64,000 bases of DNA, taken from assembly GCF_014282005.1 (NCBI RefSeq), contig NZ_JACFTD010000015.1, positions 1 to 64,000 on the forward strand, written 5' to 3'. Below the pieces are notes generated by a model. That model had not been told where the DNA came from. It did not search any database and was given only the letters and a program-made list of their open reading frames with translations. This document shows, in pieces, positions 17,601 to 27,459 of this stretch. Source of the stretch: Sporosarcina sp. BP05. Lineage in GTDB: Bacteria > Bacillota > Bacilli > Bacillales_A > Planococcaceae. Position 1 is the stretch's first letter. Each line of letters starts with the position of its first letter. Made by a program: the position numbers and the translations under genes.

Positions 17601-17649
17601 AAAAAGAAAAACAGCATCCTCAATTTTGAGGATGCTGTTTTTCTTTTTG
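17601..17649. terminator. bidirectional terminator overlapping a coding 3' end
   Basis: A 22-bp stem (AAAAAGAAAAACAGCATCCT... and complement) between patB and the convergent small membrane protein gene. Its right arm includes the last codons of the latter, so the C-terminus HPQN is encoded by the hairpin. Confidence 0.88.
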
Positions 17650-17838
17650 TTCACGGCGTTCACGTAAAATGCGTTCTTCAAGTTCTTTCGTTTCTAATTC
17701 CTGTTTCTTCGAATTACGTCGAATCCACATGAATGTAAGTACCAAAAGAATCGCAAAGAAAACCATTGAAATACCCGCCGATATATATTCTGTTTTATCT
17801 TCAGGAAAGTAAAGGAACGGCATTAATAGTGCGTTCAC
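17620..17838 (-). CDS. small single-pass membrane protein, unknown
   Basis: 72 residues: a short N-terminus, one membrane helix (about residues 20-40, AGISMVFFAILLVLTFMWI), then a highly charged, probably coiled cytoplasmic tail rich in Lys/Glu/Arg. I do not recognise a family. A GTG start follows GAGGAAG. Its last codons overlap the terminator stem. It is 43 bp downstream of the cyclophilin lipoprotein gene and may be co-transcribed with it. Confidence 0.65.
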   Translation of the reverse strand: MNALLMPFLYFPEDKTEYISAGISMVFFAILLVLTFMWIRRNSKKQELETKELEERILRERREQKEKQHPQN

Positions 17839-17881
17839 TTACATCCACTTCCTCACATTGTAAATTTCTATAAGATCAAAA

Positions 17882-18631
17882 TTACTTTTGAAGGATTTCG
17901 ATTGATTCAATAGAAATTTCTTCAACAGGCTTGTCTTGACGGCCTTTTTTCACTTTTGCAATTTTGTCGATAACATCCATGCCTTCAATAACTTGGCCGA
18001 ATACTGTATGTTTTTGGTCTAAGTGAGGAGTTCCGCCCATTTTGCCATATGCTTCAGCAATTTCTGCTGGATATCCGCCTTTTTTCAGTTGATCAACTGA
18101 AGCTGGAACTTCTGAAGCTTGAACGATGAAGAACTGGCTGCCATTTGTTCCTGGACCAGCGTTCGCCATTGAAAGAGCTCCTTTTAAGTTAAATAGATCC
18201 ATAGTGAATTCGTCTTCAAATGTATCGCCGTAAATACTTGTTCCGCCCATACCAGTTCCTGTTGGGTCGCCACCTTGAATCATGAAGTCTTCAATAACAC
18301 GGTGGAAGATAATGCCGTCATAATAACCGTTTTCTGCATGTGTTAAGAAGTTTTCAACTGTTTTTGGTGCTTGTTCAGGGAAAAGCTTGATTTTGATTGG
18401 TCCCATAGTTGTGTTCATAATAACTAGTGCTTCGTTTGCTGCTACTTCTGTCGATAATTGTGGATACATTGTTGTTGCCTCCTCTGAGTTCTTCGTGCTA
18501 TTTTCTTCCGTTGGCGCTTTGCCAGCAGACACTACTTCTTCTGATTTCTTGTTCTCAGACGCACTATTTCCGCAAGCGGCAAGTAAGACGAGACCAATGA
18601 TTGTCAGAAGGGAGAAATACATTTTCCTCAT
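17882..18631 (-). CDS. cyclophilin-type peptidyl-prolyl isomerase, lipoprotein
   Basis: About 249 residues. A signal peptide ends in a lipobox (LVLLAAC, cysteine near residue 20), so the protein is anchored outside the membrane. A Ser/Glu/Lys-rich linker runs to about residue 55. A cyclophilin domain follows ([59 protein letters not shown]) with the catalytic arginine in FHRV. It probably helps fold exported proteins. GGGTGA is correctly spaced for the ATG at 18631; an ATG at 18637 is less likely. Confidence 0.88.
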   Translation of the reverse strand: MRKMYFSLLTIIGLVLLAACGNSASENKKSEEVVSAGKAPTEENSTKNSEEATTMYPQLSTEVAANEALVIMNTTMGPIKIKLFPEQAPKTVENFLTHAENGYYDGIIFHRVIEDFMIQGGDPTGTGMGGTSIYGDTFEDEFTMDLFNLKGALSMANAGPGTNGSQFFIVQASEVPASVDQLKKGGYPAEIAEAYGKMGGTPHLDQKHTVFGQVIEGMDVIDKIAKVKKGRQDKPVEEISIESIEILQK

Positions 18632-18759
18632 TAACATTCACCCTGGACTAGTTTATCATATTGGACAATCTATTTCGACGAATAAGCATGATACTTCCTT
18701 CGTTTTCCGAATTGTTTTATACTGATTGTAAAGCACCACATGGAAAGAAGGTTTTCTAA

Positions 18760-19992
18760 ATGGACGTGCATAAACGGAATTTCATCATCATTTGGATTTC
18801 CAACGTCCTCGTTGCGGGGACAATGACAATGATCATGCCCTTCTTATCCCTTTATATCGAAACATTTGGCGACCATTCCGAAGCTTATGTTCAAAAATGG
18901 TCTGGCCTGATTTTTGGCGCTTCATTTGTCACGGCTTTTATTATGTCACCGATTTGGGGACGAGTCGCCGATAAATACGGCTTCAAGCCCATCCTTCTCA
19001 TAAATGGCTTCGGGATTGCAACATCCGTTTTCCTTATGGGATTTGTGGATTCCGTCGAGATGTTCTTCCTGCTCCGGCTGTTAAATGGTGTTGTCACAGG
19101 TTTCATTCCAACATCACTCGCGTTTATCTCTTCACAGACTGCGAAGAAGGAAGCCGGAAAAATGCTTGGGACTTTACAGATGGGCAGTGTGACGGGCACG
19201 TTATTCGGACCTGTATTTGGAGGGTTACTGGCTGATTCATTCGGTTTCAAATATACCTTTGTTATCACATCCATCTCTGTGATTGTCGCTGCACTTATCG
19301 TTCTCTTCGGCATCCAGGAACAAAAACGGGTAAAAAATCCAAGAGCTATCCAGTATTCCCGTAAAGCCATTATCAGCGGACTGCTCCATCACCGGCTCAT
19401 GTTGAACGTAATGATTGTTACGGCACTTATCCAAGTCGGAAACTTCAGTATCCAGCCACTTCTGTCGCTCTACGTGTCCCATTTAACTGAAGCAAAAGAC
19501 GTTGCTTTCCTAGCAGGGATTACATTCAGTGCAGCTGGGGTCGGCAATCTTTTATTCGCGCGCCGCTGGGGCAAACTCGGTGACGACATTGGCTACGAAA
19601 AGGTGTTGTCAATCCTACTACTCCTGTCATTTATCTTTATCATCCCACAAGCATTTGTGACGCAGCTGTGGCAACTTATTTTTTGGCGGCTGCTGTTCGG
19701 TATTGCGCTCGGTGGAATGATCCCCATAACGACTGCACTAGTTAGACGTGAAGCACCCATCGATATTCAAGGAGAAGTCATGGGTTATAATACCAGCTTC
19801 CGTTTTCTCGGGAATATTATAGGTCCAATGTTCGGCGGGATTGTCAGTGGCTATATCGGTATTTCGTCTGTCTTCATCGTTACTGGTGTTTTGTTCCTTG
19901 TCGGGTTCGCATTTCTCTATTATGCCAAACGAAAACCCGTACAGGACTTTGAGGACTTTCTCGCTGCTGAAGAGAAACGGACACATAGTTGA
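18760..19992 (+). CDS. yuxJ: MFS transporter YuxJ
   Basis: A 410-residue major facilitator with twelve predicted helices. The loop 2-3 signature is SPIWGRVADKYGFKPILL, and an antiporter-type stretch GSVTGTLFGPVFGGLLAD lies in helix 5. It is probably a drug/proton-type exporter; the substrate is unknown. The order MFS gene, class A PBP gene, yufK, mrp is the B. subtilis order yuxJ-pbpD-(yuxK)-yufK-mrp, which supports the name. The stop codon abuts a structured repeat. Confidence 0.82.
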   Translation: MDVHKRNFIIIWISNVLVAGTMTMIMPFLSLYIETFGDHSEAYVQKWSGLIFGASFVTAFIMSPIWGRVADKYGFKPILLINGFGIATSVFLMGFVDSVEMFFLLRLLNGVVTGFIPTSLAFISSQTAKKEAGKMLGTLQMGSVTGTLFGPVFGGLLADSFGFKYTFVITSISVIVAALIVLFGIQEQKRVKNPRAIQYSRKAIISGLLHHRLMLNVMIVTALIQVGNFSIQPLLSLYVSHLTEAKDVAFLAGITFSAAGVGNLLFARRWGKLGDDIGYEKVLSILLLLSFIFIIPQAFVTQLWQLIFWRLLFGIALGGMIPITTALVRREAPIDIQGEVMGYNTSFRFLGNIIGPMFGGIVSGYIGISSVFIVTGVLFLVGFAFLYYAKRKPVQDFEDFLAAEEKRTHS

Positions 19993-20110
19993 GAAAAGCG
20001 TAAGGCGCCGTTTAGCCCCGACAAGCGCTGGAAGGCTTGAAGATAAAGGCGTCCTTTGCCTTTTCATCAAGACTCAAGCGACTCGAGGGGCTGGCGCCTG
20101 AAGCCTAGAC
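19990..20110 (+). repeat. structured post-stop repeat after yuxJ
   Basis: A third long copy of the 125-bp unit at 14836, beginning on the stop codon (TGA then GAAAAGCG) and ending GAAGCCTAGACAG. Paired changes in the stems (for example AAAGGC...GCCTTT kept while loop bases differ) suggest that the fold is retained. Confidence 0.82.
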
Positions 20111-20200
20111 AGCGACCTAGGTTAAAATCAGCACACTTCGCTAGTTGGAGTGTGCTATATTTTTGTTACTGAAGGATTTCTTGAACGGAGTGCTAAAACA

Positions 20201-22054
20201 TTGAAACAATTTGTTGGTTTCATCTTTATTCTATTATCCATCCCAATTCTCTTTGTTGTCCAAGAAGCCATTGCTGTCGAATTGAAGAGCGCTGGATCCT
20301 TCAATGATCAAATGTATGACTCCATCGAACTGTCGTCCCCAGAAATCAATATCCCCGTAACGTTGAAAGATGGCAATGGTCTCATTTTTGCAGAAGAGTA
20401 CATAGAGTGGCGCAATCCGCTTCCACTTTCGTCCATCCCGTTATTCGCACGCCAGCTGTTTCTAGAAAGTGAAGACACAGGTTTCTTCGAGCATAAAGGC
20501 TATGATATAGCCGCAATCGTGCGTGCATTTGCTGTCAATACAGCAACAGACGATGTCAGACAAGGTGCCTCTACCATTACGCAGCAAGTTGTGCGGATGC
20601 GTTTTTTATCGACCGAAAAGACGTATGAACGTAAATTGACTGAACTTTTTTACGCAACTGAACTTGAAAAACAATCGACAAAAGATGAGATTTTGGAAAT
20701 GTATATGAATGAAATGTATTTTGGCCATCAAGTGTACGGCATTGGCGCTGCGGCGACCTATTACTTCAGCAAACCATTAGATGAGCTGAATGAGGCGGAG
20801 ATGGCCTTCCTTGCGGCGATTCCAAACAATCCCTCTTTATATGACCCACTAAAACATTTCGATCGGACAAAAGGTCGACAGGAGCGCCTTTTGTCTGTAC
20901 TGACAAAAAACAGGGTTCTGACTACCGAGGAAGCCGAAATACATAAAAACACAACAATCCAGTTAAACCTGAAGGAAAAAGCGAATAATTTTCCTGCTTA
21001 CACTACATATGCACTTGCCGAACTTACTGATCTCATAGCGCAGTCCGAAGGCTTATCTGAAAAAATGACAAATACGAAAGATAATGCGGAAAAAATAGCA
21101 CTTGAAGCGATTATTCAACAGCGGATAGCTGAAGTGTTGTCCAAAGGATTGATTATCGAAACGGCACTTAACCCTGGAAAGCAACAGCGAGATGAACAAA
21201 CAATCTCCTCCCTTTTAGAACCTACAGGTGTGCAAGCAGGTGCAGCCGTTATTGACAATGAAACCCGTGAAATCATCAGCCTATTCGCCGGTAAAAACTA
21301 CAAAAAAGCTGATTTCCACCGCGCATTCCAGGCTGTTCGACAACCTGGTTCCGCTCTTAAACCGCTTTTGGTCTATGCCCCACTGTTTGAAAGTGGATCC
21401 TATACAGAAAACATGCCCATTAACAGCGGTACTATTTGCATCGGTTCGTACTGCCCGACAAATATCGGCGGTTACGTTTATGGCAATGTCACAGTAAAAG
21501 AAGCATTTCGACACAGCCATAATACAGCAGCTGTTAGGTTACTTCAGATGATTGGCATTGAAGAGGCATTCAACTATATCAAGCCATTCGGATTCAAATC
21601 AGTTACGCAAGAGGATATGACCTATGCAGCTGCTCTCGGTGGGTTTTCAAAAGGGATGACGCCGATTGAACTTGCGGGGGCTTATTCAAGTTTCATCGAT
21701 GGGAAATATACCCCTGCCCATGCAATTCGTGCTGTGAAGGATAGAGAGGGGACTATTTTATACGAATGGCCAGATGACAAAGAGGATGTTTGGTCAGCTA
21801 CTACAGTATCCAAAATTCGCGGCATGATGTCAGATGTCGTATTGAACGGGACTGGCCGCGGTATCCCCTATACAACTTCGTATACAGGAGCAAAAACGGG
21901 CACCACAGATCATTATAAAGATTTATGGGTTGGCGGATTGAACGACAACTATACAACCGCCGTCTGGGTCGGCTATGATAGACCGCAATCTATAAAGCTT
22001 TTGAGTGATCAGAAACTTCATTTACGTATATTTTCCACACTCCTCCAGGACTAG
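20201..22054 (+). CDS. pbpD: class A penicillin-binding protein (PBP4, PbpD)
   Basis: About 617 residues. A short N-terminus and one membrane anchor lead to a GT51 glycosyltransferase domain with its motifs in order: EDTGFFEHKGYD, GASTITQQ, ERKLTELFYATELEK, YGIGAAATYYF, LAAIPNNPSLYDPL. A transpeptidase domain follows with the active serine in GSALKP (SxxK), SHN (SxN) and KTGT. It polymerises and crosslinks peptidoglycan outside the membrane. It ends soon after KTG, with no extra C-terminal domain, close to B. subtilis PbpD (624). Start is uncertain: TTG at 20201 or 20180; an ATG at 20150 sits inside a hairpin and is unlikely. Confidence 0.88.
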   Translation: MKQFVGFIFILLSIPILFVVQEAIAVELKSAGSFNDQMYDSIELSSPEINIPVTLKDGNGLIFAEEYIEWRNPLPLSSIPLFARQLFLESEDTGFFEHKGYDIAAIVRAFAVNTATDDVRQGASTITQQVVRMRFLSTEKTYERKLTELFYATELEKQSTKDEILEMYMNEMYFGHQVYGIGAAATYYFSKPLDELNEAEMAFLAAIPNNPSLYDPLKHFDRTKGRQERLLSVLTKNRVLTTEEAEIHKNTTIQLNLKEKANNFPAYTTYALAELTDLIAQSEGLSEKMTNTKDNAEKIALEAIIQQRIAEVLSKGLIIETALNPGKQQRDEQTISSLLEPTGVQAGAAVIDNETREIISLFAGKNYKKADFHRAFQAVRQPGSALKPLLVYAPLFESGSYTENMPINSGTICIGSYCPTNIGGYVYGNVTVKEAFRHSHNTAAVRLLQMIGIEEAFNYIKPFGFKSVTQEDMTYAAALGGFSKGMTPIELAGAYSSFIDGKYTPAHAIRAVKDREGTILYEWPDDKEDVWSATTVSKIRGMMSDVVLNGTGRGIPYTTSYTGAKTGTTDHYKDLWVGGLNDNYTTAVWVGYDRPQSIKLLSDQKLHLRIFSTLLQD

Positions 22055-22070
22055 CCCTTCATTCAAAAGG

Positions 22071-22655
22071 CTAGTCCGTTTTACTGCCAATGAAAGGCAA
22101 ACTCGCAATGACGCCATTATAAAGCTTCAACAGAATATAGATGATGGTTGAAACCAGTAACGTCCAAACCATAATTTCAAAAACGAGGAGCCCGATCGTA
22201 CTGAAGATTGTCATGAATTTACTTAATTTGAATACGACATAGACAAAGTAGATGAACGTTGTCAGCAAAAATATAGCTGTTAATAGGTTAATCGAATTGA
22301 TGCCACCTGCTGATGCAAGCGCGCCAAAAAAGTAAATGACATTGCCTCCGCGTGCCTCGCTATACGATTTCCCCTCCACATCCTTCGAAAAGAATAACAT
22401 CGCGGTTTCGTGAATCGTTTCCGCAATCAATTTTAACGCTGAAAAAACCATGAAAAATAACAATGCATAAATAACTAGCAGAAAAATACGTAATTGTATA
22501 TCCGTTAAAAATTCGCGCATACCAGCATATAAACCAATTCCTTTGAACAGTTCAACTGACACACCTACTGTGTAAACACCGAACGTTAAACTGAATAAGA
22601 CAATTGTGACAAACGGCAAATAACCAAATATGTACGGATTTTTCAATTTCAGCAC
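22071..22655 (-). CDS. yufK: DUF5366 membrane protein YufK
   Basis: A 194-residue membrane protein with about five hydrophobic segments. It matches YufK (DUF5366) in length, character and position directly upstream of mrpA, facing away. Function is unknown. Convergent with pbpD, from which it is separated by 16 bp. Confidence 0.78.
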   Translation of the reverse strand: MLKLKNPYIFGYLPFVTIVLFSLTFGVYTVGVSVELFKGIGLYAGMREFLTDIQLRIFLLVIYALLFFMVFSALKLIAETIHETAMLFFSKDVEGKSYSEARGGNVIYFFGALASAGGINSINLLTAIFLLTTFIYFVYVVFKLSKFMTIFSTIGLLVFEIMVWTLLVSTIIYILLKLYNGVIASLPFIGSKTD

Positions 22656-22811
22656 CTCAAAAGCAATTTATTTCTTCGTTTCTATAATATAAGAAGAGAG
22701 ACTGAATAAGCAACAAAGGCAGAAAGTGTTTCATGCAAAAGCGCTCTCTTTACGCTATACTTTAAAACAATGCAAAGAATAATGTTTCATTCATTAGGAA
22801 GGAGGATTTTT

Positions 22812-25223
22812 TTGAATTTCGTATTACTGATTTTCCTGCCAATTATGGCAGCACTATTCGTTCCCCTGCTATTCAGGAAACTGAAAGACATACATACTGG
22901 GTGGTTCGTTTTACTCGTCCCTGTCTCCCTCTTCATTTATTACATAGGATTCATTAAAACAACAATGGACGGCGGACATGCTCTATCAGAACTGCAATGG
23001 ATTCCGTCTCTTGGTATTTCGTTCGTGTCGTACATTGATGGTCTCAGCCTGCTGTTCACCTTACTTATAACTGGTATCGGTGCACTCGTTGTTCTCTACT
23101 CCATCTTTTATCTCGATAAACGTAAAGAAAAGTTGAATCACTTTTACGTCTATCTGTTGATTTTCATGAGTGCCATGTTAGGCGTTGTGCAATCGGATAA
23201 CGTTATTTCCCTTTATTTATTCTGGGAGCTAACATCCATTTCGTCATTCCTGCTTATTGGCTATTGGAGTACACGTGATGGTTCACGATTTGGTGCATTG
23301 AAATCGATGATGATCACTGTATTTGGTGGACTAATGATGCTTGGGGGATTCGTTCTGCTAGGAATTATGGGAGATACGTTTTCCATCCGCGAACTTATCG
23401 CTAGCTCCCCCACTTTTGTAGGGCATGAATTCTTTACACTCGCACTCGTTCTCGTGTTGCTAGGTGCATTTACGAAATCAGCACAATTCCCGTTCCATAT
23501 TTGGCTTCCTGATGCAATGGAAGCGCCTACACCGGTCAGTGCCTATCTGCACTCCGCAACGATGGTAAAGGCTGGGCTGTACCTTGTCGCACGATTCACC
23601 CCTATTTTCGCAGTTTCGGAAGTTTGGATTTGGCTCGTAGCCGGTATCGGACTACTGACGCTGTTCTGGGGCTCTTTCTTTGCGGTGAAACAGACCGACT
23701 TGAAAGCGATTCTTGCTTTCTCGACAATCAGTCAGCTTGGACTTATCATGTCCCTACTCGGGGCGGGTGCGCTTGCTTATCACTCGGATGATCCGATTTT
23801 CAAATTCGCAACGTTCGCAGCAATCTTCCATTTGATCAACCACGCAACCTTTAAAGGTAGTTTGTTCATGATCGCAGGTATTGTTGACCACGAAACCGGT
23901 ACGCGAGATATCCGGAAACTCGGTGGATTGATGAGTATTATGCCAGTTAGTTTCACGGTAGCTTTCATCGGATCTATGTCAATGGCAGGTCTTCCGCCAT
24001 TCAATGGCTTCCTAAGTAAGGAGATGTTCCTTCAATCCATGTTGGCCATCCGACATTTTGAACTGTTCAACTTTGCAACATGGGGAATACTCTTCCCTGT
24101 TATTGCTTGGATTGCCAGCGTCTTTACACTCGTCTATAGCTTTTACTTTGTATTCAAGACGTTCGCAGGACAACAAAAGAGTGAACCTCTTCCTATTAAG
24201 CCGCATGAGGCGCCTGTCGGGATGCTTGTTTCTCCCGTCATTCTTGCTACGCTCGTTGTTGGTATCTTCTTCATTCCGAACTTGATTGGAAAATGGTTGG
24301 TGAAACCAGCCGTGATGGCTGTTCAGCCTGATTTATACAATCATCCTTCTGAAGTCGATGTTGACGTTGCAGCTTGGCACGGCTTTGATGCTCCTGAATT
24401 ATGGATGACAGTTTCGCTTGTTGGTGTTGGTCTCGTTCTATTTTTGACATTGGCAAGATGGCAAAAAATGTACGATATCCAACCAGAGTACTTGTCGTTA
24501 AATGCATTGTATGATTCCGCCATGATGTTTGGTGAGGGTGGGATGAACAAACTTTCTCGCTTCTATATGACTGGTTTAATCCGCACGTATCTGATTTATA
24601 TGTTTGCGTTTATTGCTTCAATTACAGCTGCGACGTTATTCATCAAAGAAGCTTTCGTTGTTGATATGGATAGTTTTTCTCCCATCAACTTGTATGGCGT
24701 TCTGACTGCTATTGTTTTGGTCGTCGCAGTTTGTATGGTTCTTCTTGCGAAGACAAGGCTGTCGGCAATTATTGCATTAGGTGCCGTTGGCTATTCGGTT
24801 GCTTTATTCTTTGTCATTTTCAAAGCACCCGATTTGGCGCTTACCCAGCTCGTTATTGAAACGATATCGGTTGCCTTATTCTTATTAGCCTTTAAACATC
24901 TACCGTCACTTAATAATCACGGTCAAACAAAACGCAACAAGATTGGCAATTTGATTATTGCTGCCGGTGTCGGAATCACGGTAACTTTGATTGCTTTATC
25001 AGCCCATTCACAAAAACTGATTCCATCTATTTCGCAGTATTACAAAGACACAGTTGCAACAGAAGCCGGGGGCGGTAACATCGTCAACGTCATCCTTGTA
25101 GACTACCGTGGATTTGATACATTATTTGAAATCGCCGTTCTGTCAATTGCAGGAATCGCTGTCATTGCCATGATTCGTCTGAAGTTGTCAAGAAAGGAGG
25201 AGAGTACGGATGAAAACCAATGA
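22812..25223 (+). CDS. mrpA: Mrp Na+(K+)/H+ antiporter subunit A
   Basis: An 803-residue subunit with about twenty membrane helices. The core resembles NADH dehydrogenase subunit 5 (PFHIWLPDAMEAPTPVSAYLHSATMVKAG, with the conserved proline/lysine helix). The C-terminal 250 residues form the MrpA-specific part. It is the largest channel subunit of the seven-protein antiporter that exports sodium and supports alkali tolerance. The TTG at 22812 has AAGGAGG seven bases ahead and gives the B. subtilis length (801); the upstream ATG at 22770 is rejected. It overlaps mrpB by 14 bp. Confidence 0.95.
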   Translation: MNFVLLIFLPIMAALFVPLLFRKLKDIHTGWFVLLVPVSLFIYYIGFIKTTMDGGHALSELQWIPSLGISFVSYIDGLSLLFTLLITGIGALVVLYSIFYLDKRKEKLNHFYVYLLIFMSAMLGVVQSDNVISLYLFWELTSISSFLLIGYWSTRDGSRFGALKSMMITVFGGLMMLGGFVLLGIMGDTFSIRELIASSPTFVGHEFFTLALVLVLLGAFTKSAQFPFHIWLPDAMEAPTPVSAYLHSATMVKAGLYLVARFTPIFAVSEVWIWLVAGIGLLTLFWGSFFAVKQTDLKAILAFSTISQLGLIMSLLGAGALAYHSDDPIFKFATFAAIFHLINHATFKGSLFMIAGIVDHETGTRDIRKLGGLMSIMPVSFTVAFIGSMSMAGLPPFNGFLSKEMFLQSMLAIRHFELFNFATWGILFPVIAWIASVFTLVYSFYFVFKTFAGQQKSEPLPIKPHEAPVGMLVSPVILATLVVGIFFIPNLIGKWLVKPAVMAVQPDLYNHPSEVDVDVAAWHGFDAPELWMTVSLVGVGLVLFLTLARWQKMYDIQPEYLSLNALYDSAMMFGEGGMNKLSRFYMTGLIRTYLIYMFAFIASITAATLFIKEAFVVDMDSFSPINLYGVLTAIVLVVAVCMVLLAKTRLSAIIALGAVGYSVALFFVIFKAPDLALTQLVIETISVALFLLAFKHLPSLNNHGQTKRNKIGNLIIAAGVGITVTLIALSAHSQKLIPSISQYYKDTVATEAGGGNIVNVILVDYRGFDTLFEIAVLSIAGIAVIAMIRLKLSRKEESTDENQ

Positions 25224-25632
25224 TGTCATTTTACAAACGACAACAAAGTTCGTATTCTTTATCATTTTCCTTTTTTCAATCCATATTTTCTTTGCGGGAC
25301 ACTATACACCAGGGGGCGGATTCGTTGGAGGACTGCTAACAGCAGGGGCAATTGTGCTGCTGTTGTTAGCCTTTGATTTAAAAACCGTCCAAAAAGCATT
25401 GCCTTTTAACTTTACAATTGTGACGGCTATCGGCTTACTGCTGTCGTTCGGAACAGCTGCAGGTTCAATCTTTTTCAACGTTCCGTTCTTTACACACGCT
25501 TTCGATTATTTTACTTTGCCTTTGTTCGGAAAAACATCCTTACATACAGCGATGATCTTCGATGCCGGTGTCTATCTTGTTGTTGTAGGTGCCGCCGTTA
25601 CAATGATTCAAACGATTGGGGGAGATGAATAA
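25210..25632 (+). CDS. mrpB: Mrp antiporter subunit B
   Basis: 140 residues, four helices, with the MnhB signature HIFFAGHYTPGGGFVGGLL. It overlaps mrpA upstream and shares a base with mrpC downstream, which points to translational coupling. Ribosome site AAGGAGGAG lies inside the mrpA end. Confidence 0.95.
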   Translation: MKTNDVILQTTTKFVFFIIFLFSIHIFFAGHYTPGGGFVGGLLTAGAIVLLLLAFDLKTVQKALPFNFTIVTAIGLLLSFGTAAGSIFFNVPFFTHAFDYFTLPLFGKTSLHTAMIFDAGVYLVVVGAAVTMIQTIGGDE

Positions 25633-25973
25633 TGGAATTTCTAATGGCTATCGTCATCGGAATCCTTTTCATGGCCGCTGTTTACCTGATACTCTCTAGA
25701 AGCATCCTTAAAATCATACTTGGAACAGGCCTGTTGAGTCACGGTGCCCATCTGCTACTCCTGACAATGGGCGGCCTTGGTGGCACTTCCCCGCCTGTCT
25801 TGGCAGAAGGGGTAGCCGATTACGCAGATCCATTGCCGCAAGCGCTAATATTGACGGCAATTGTCATCAGTTTCGGTGTGACAGCGTTCATCCTTGTTCT
25901 TGCTTACAGGTCGTATGCTGAACATAAGACAGACAATATGAATCTCATGAGAGGAAATGACGAACATGATTAA
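25632..25973 (+). CDS. mrpC: Mrp antiporter subunit C
   Basis: 113 residues, three helices, homologous to NADH dehydrogenase subunit K (GTGLLSHGAHLLLLTMGG, DPLPQALILTAIVISFGVTAF). The start codon overlaps the mrpB stop and the stop overlaps mrpD. Confidence 0.95.
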   Translation: MEFLMAIVIGILFMAAVYLILSRSILKIILGTGLLSHGAHLLLLTMGGLGGTSPPVLAEGVADYADPLPQALILTAIVISFGVTAFILVLAYRSYAEHKTDNMNLMRGNDEHD

Positions 25974-27453
25974 TTTACTTCTATTCCCAATCATCTTGCC
26001 ATTCCTTTTCGCCATTATTCTTCTGTTCTTCAAGGAGAATATCAAGGTACAGCGATTGTTGACTTGTATCGGGCTGTTAATCAGCCTGGTTGCCGCACTT
26101 TTCCTTGTTGCAAAAGTGAAAGCTGATGGCGTTCAGGCAATTACTCTCGGAAGCTGGCCGGCACCGTTCGGAATTTCAATGGTTTCCGATATGCTGTCTG
26201 CATTACTTGTGACGACAACAATCTTGATCACTCTCTTTGTTGTGCTATACAGTTTCACAGCTATTGGTGAAGAGCGAGAGCGCTACTTCTATTATCCCGC
26301 TATCCTGTTCATGATTACAGGCATCAATGGCGCATTTACAACAGGTGATATTTTCAATATGTTCGTATTCTTTGAAGTTCTGCTCATCGCCTCTTACCTG
26401 TTAATCGTTCTAGGCGGCGAGAAAAAGCAGCTTCGCGAATCAATCAAGTACATACTCGTCAATGTCATTTCATCTGCATTATTCGTTATTACAGTTGCTT
26501 ACCTCTACTCTGTTGTTGGTACATTAAATATGGCCGATATTTCAGTGAAGATTGCAGAGATTGGACAACCTGGTATCATAACGGTCATTGCAGTGCTCTT
26601 TTTAATCGTGTTTGGCGTAAAAGGATCCTTGTTCCCTCTTTACTTTTGGCTACCAGGATCTTATGCAGCACCTCCAATACCGGTGCTTGCACTATTCGGT
26701 GCATTGCTAACTAAAGTCGGCATTTATGCAATCATCCGAACGTATACGCTGTTTTTTGTTCATGATGTTGGATTTACACATGGCTTATTATCCGCACTGG
26801 CATTACTCACAATCGTTGCCGGCTGCATTGGTGCCCTTGCCTATTTCGATGTAAAACATATTATTATTTACAATATCGTCATTGCAGTGGGTGTTATCTT
26901 ATTCGGAGCTGCACAAATGAACGAGGCTGGTTTAACAGGTGCCGTATTCTATTTGATCCACGACATGCTCATTAAAGGGGCTTTGTTCCTTCTGATTGGC
27001 ATCATCGTTTACGTAACCGGTACCTCAAACTTACGTAAGATGGGTGGGCTAATGAAAACCCATGCGCCACTTGGCTGGATGTATCTAATCGCAGCATTTG
27101 GACTAGCGGGCATTCCGCCATTAAGCGGATTCGTCGGCAAGCTTCTTATTGTAAAAGGTGCGTTCGAGGCGGGTCACGTCTTGGGGAGTATTATCATCCT
27201 TGCATCGAGCCTTGTGGTCCTGTTGTCTGTCATCCGGATTTTCATCTATGCATTCTGGGGAGATCCCACAACTGTAGAGTTGCCGACAACAAACCGTCGG
27301 ACTTACCGCAAGATGATGATGCCGGCTGTTGCATTAGTCATTCTGTCCGTGCTGTACGGTGTTGGGTCTGAATGGCTCATTCCCTATATGACGGACGCGA
27401 CAGACGTATTACTACAACCATCCATCTATATTGATGCGGTGTTAAAGGAGTAG
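25966..27453 (+). CDS. mrpD: Mrp antiporter subunit D
   Basis: 495 residues and about fourteen helices, homologous to proton-pumping subunits N/M/L of complex I (SLFPLYFWLPGSYAAPPIPVLALFGALLTKVG). With MrpA it forms the ion-translocating membrane core. ATG at 25966 is chosen because GAGG is too near to the in-frame ATG at 25957. Overlaps mrpC by eight bases. Confidence 0.94.
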   Translation: MINLLLFPIILPFLFAIILLFFKENIKVQRLLTCIGLLISLVAALFLVAKVKADGVQAITLGSWPAPFGISMVSDMLSALLVTTTILITLFVVLYSFTAIGEERERYFYYPAILFMITGINGAFTTGDIFNMFVFFEVLLIASYLLIVLGGEKKQLRESIKYILVNVISSALFVITVAYLYSVVGTLNMADISVKIAEIGQPGIITVIAVLFLIVFGVKGSLFPLYFWLPGSYAAPPIPVLALFGALLTKVGIYAIIRTYTLFFVHDVGFTHGLLSALALLTIVAGCIGALAYFDVKHIIIYNIVIAVGVILFGAAQMNEAGLTGAVFYLIHDMLIKGALFLLIGIIVYVTGTSNLRKMGGLMKTHAPLGWMYLIAAFGLAGIPPLSGFVGKLLIVKGAFEAGHVLGSIIILASSLVVLLSVIRIFIYAFWGDPTTVELPTTNRRTYRKMMMPAVALVILSVLYGVGSEWLIPYMTDATDVLLQPSIYIDAVLKE

Positions 27454-27459
27454 ATGACA

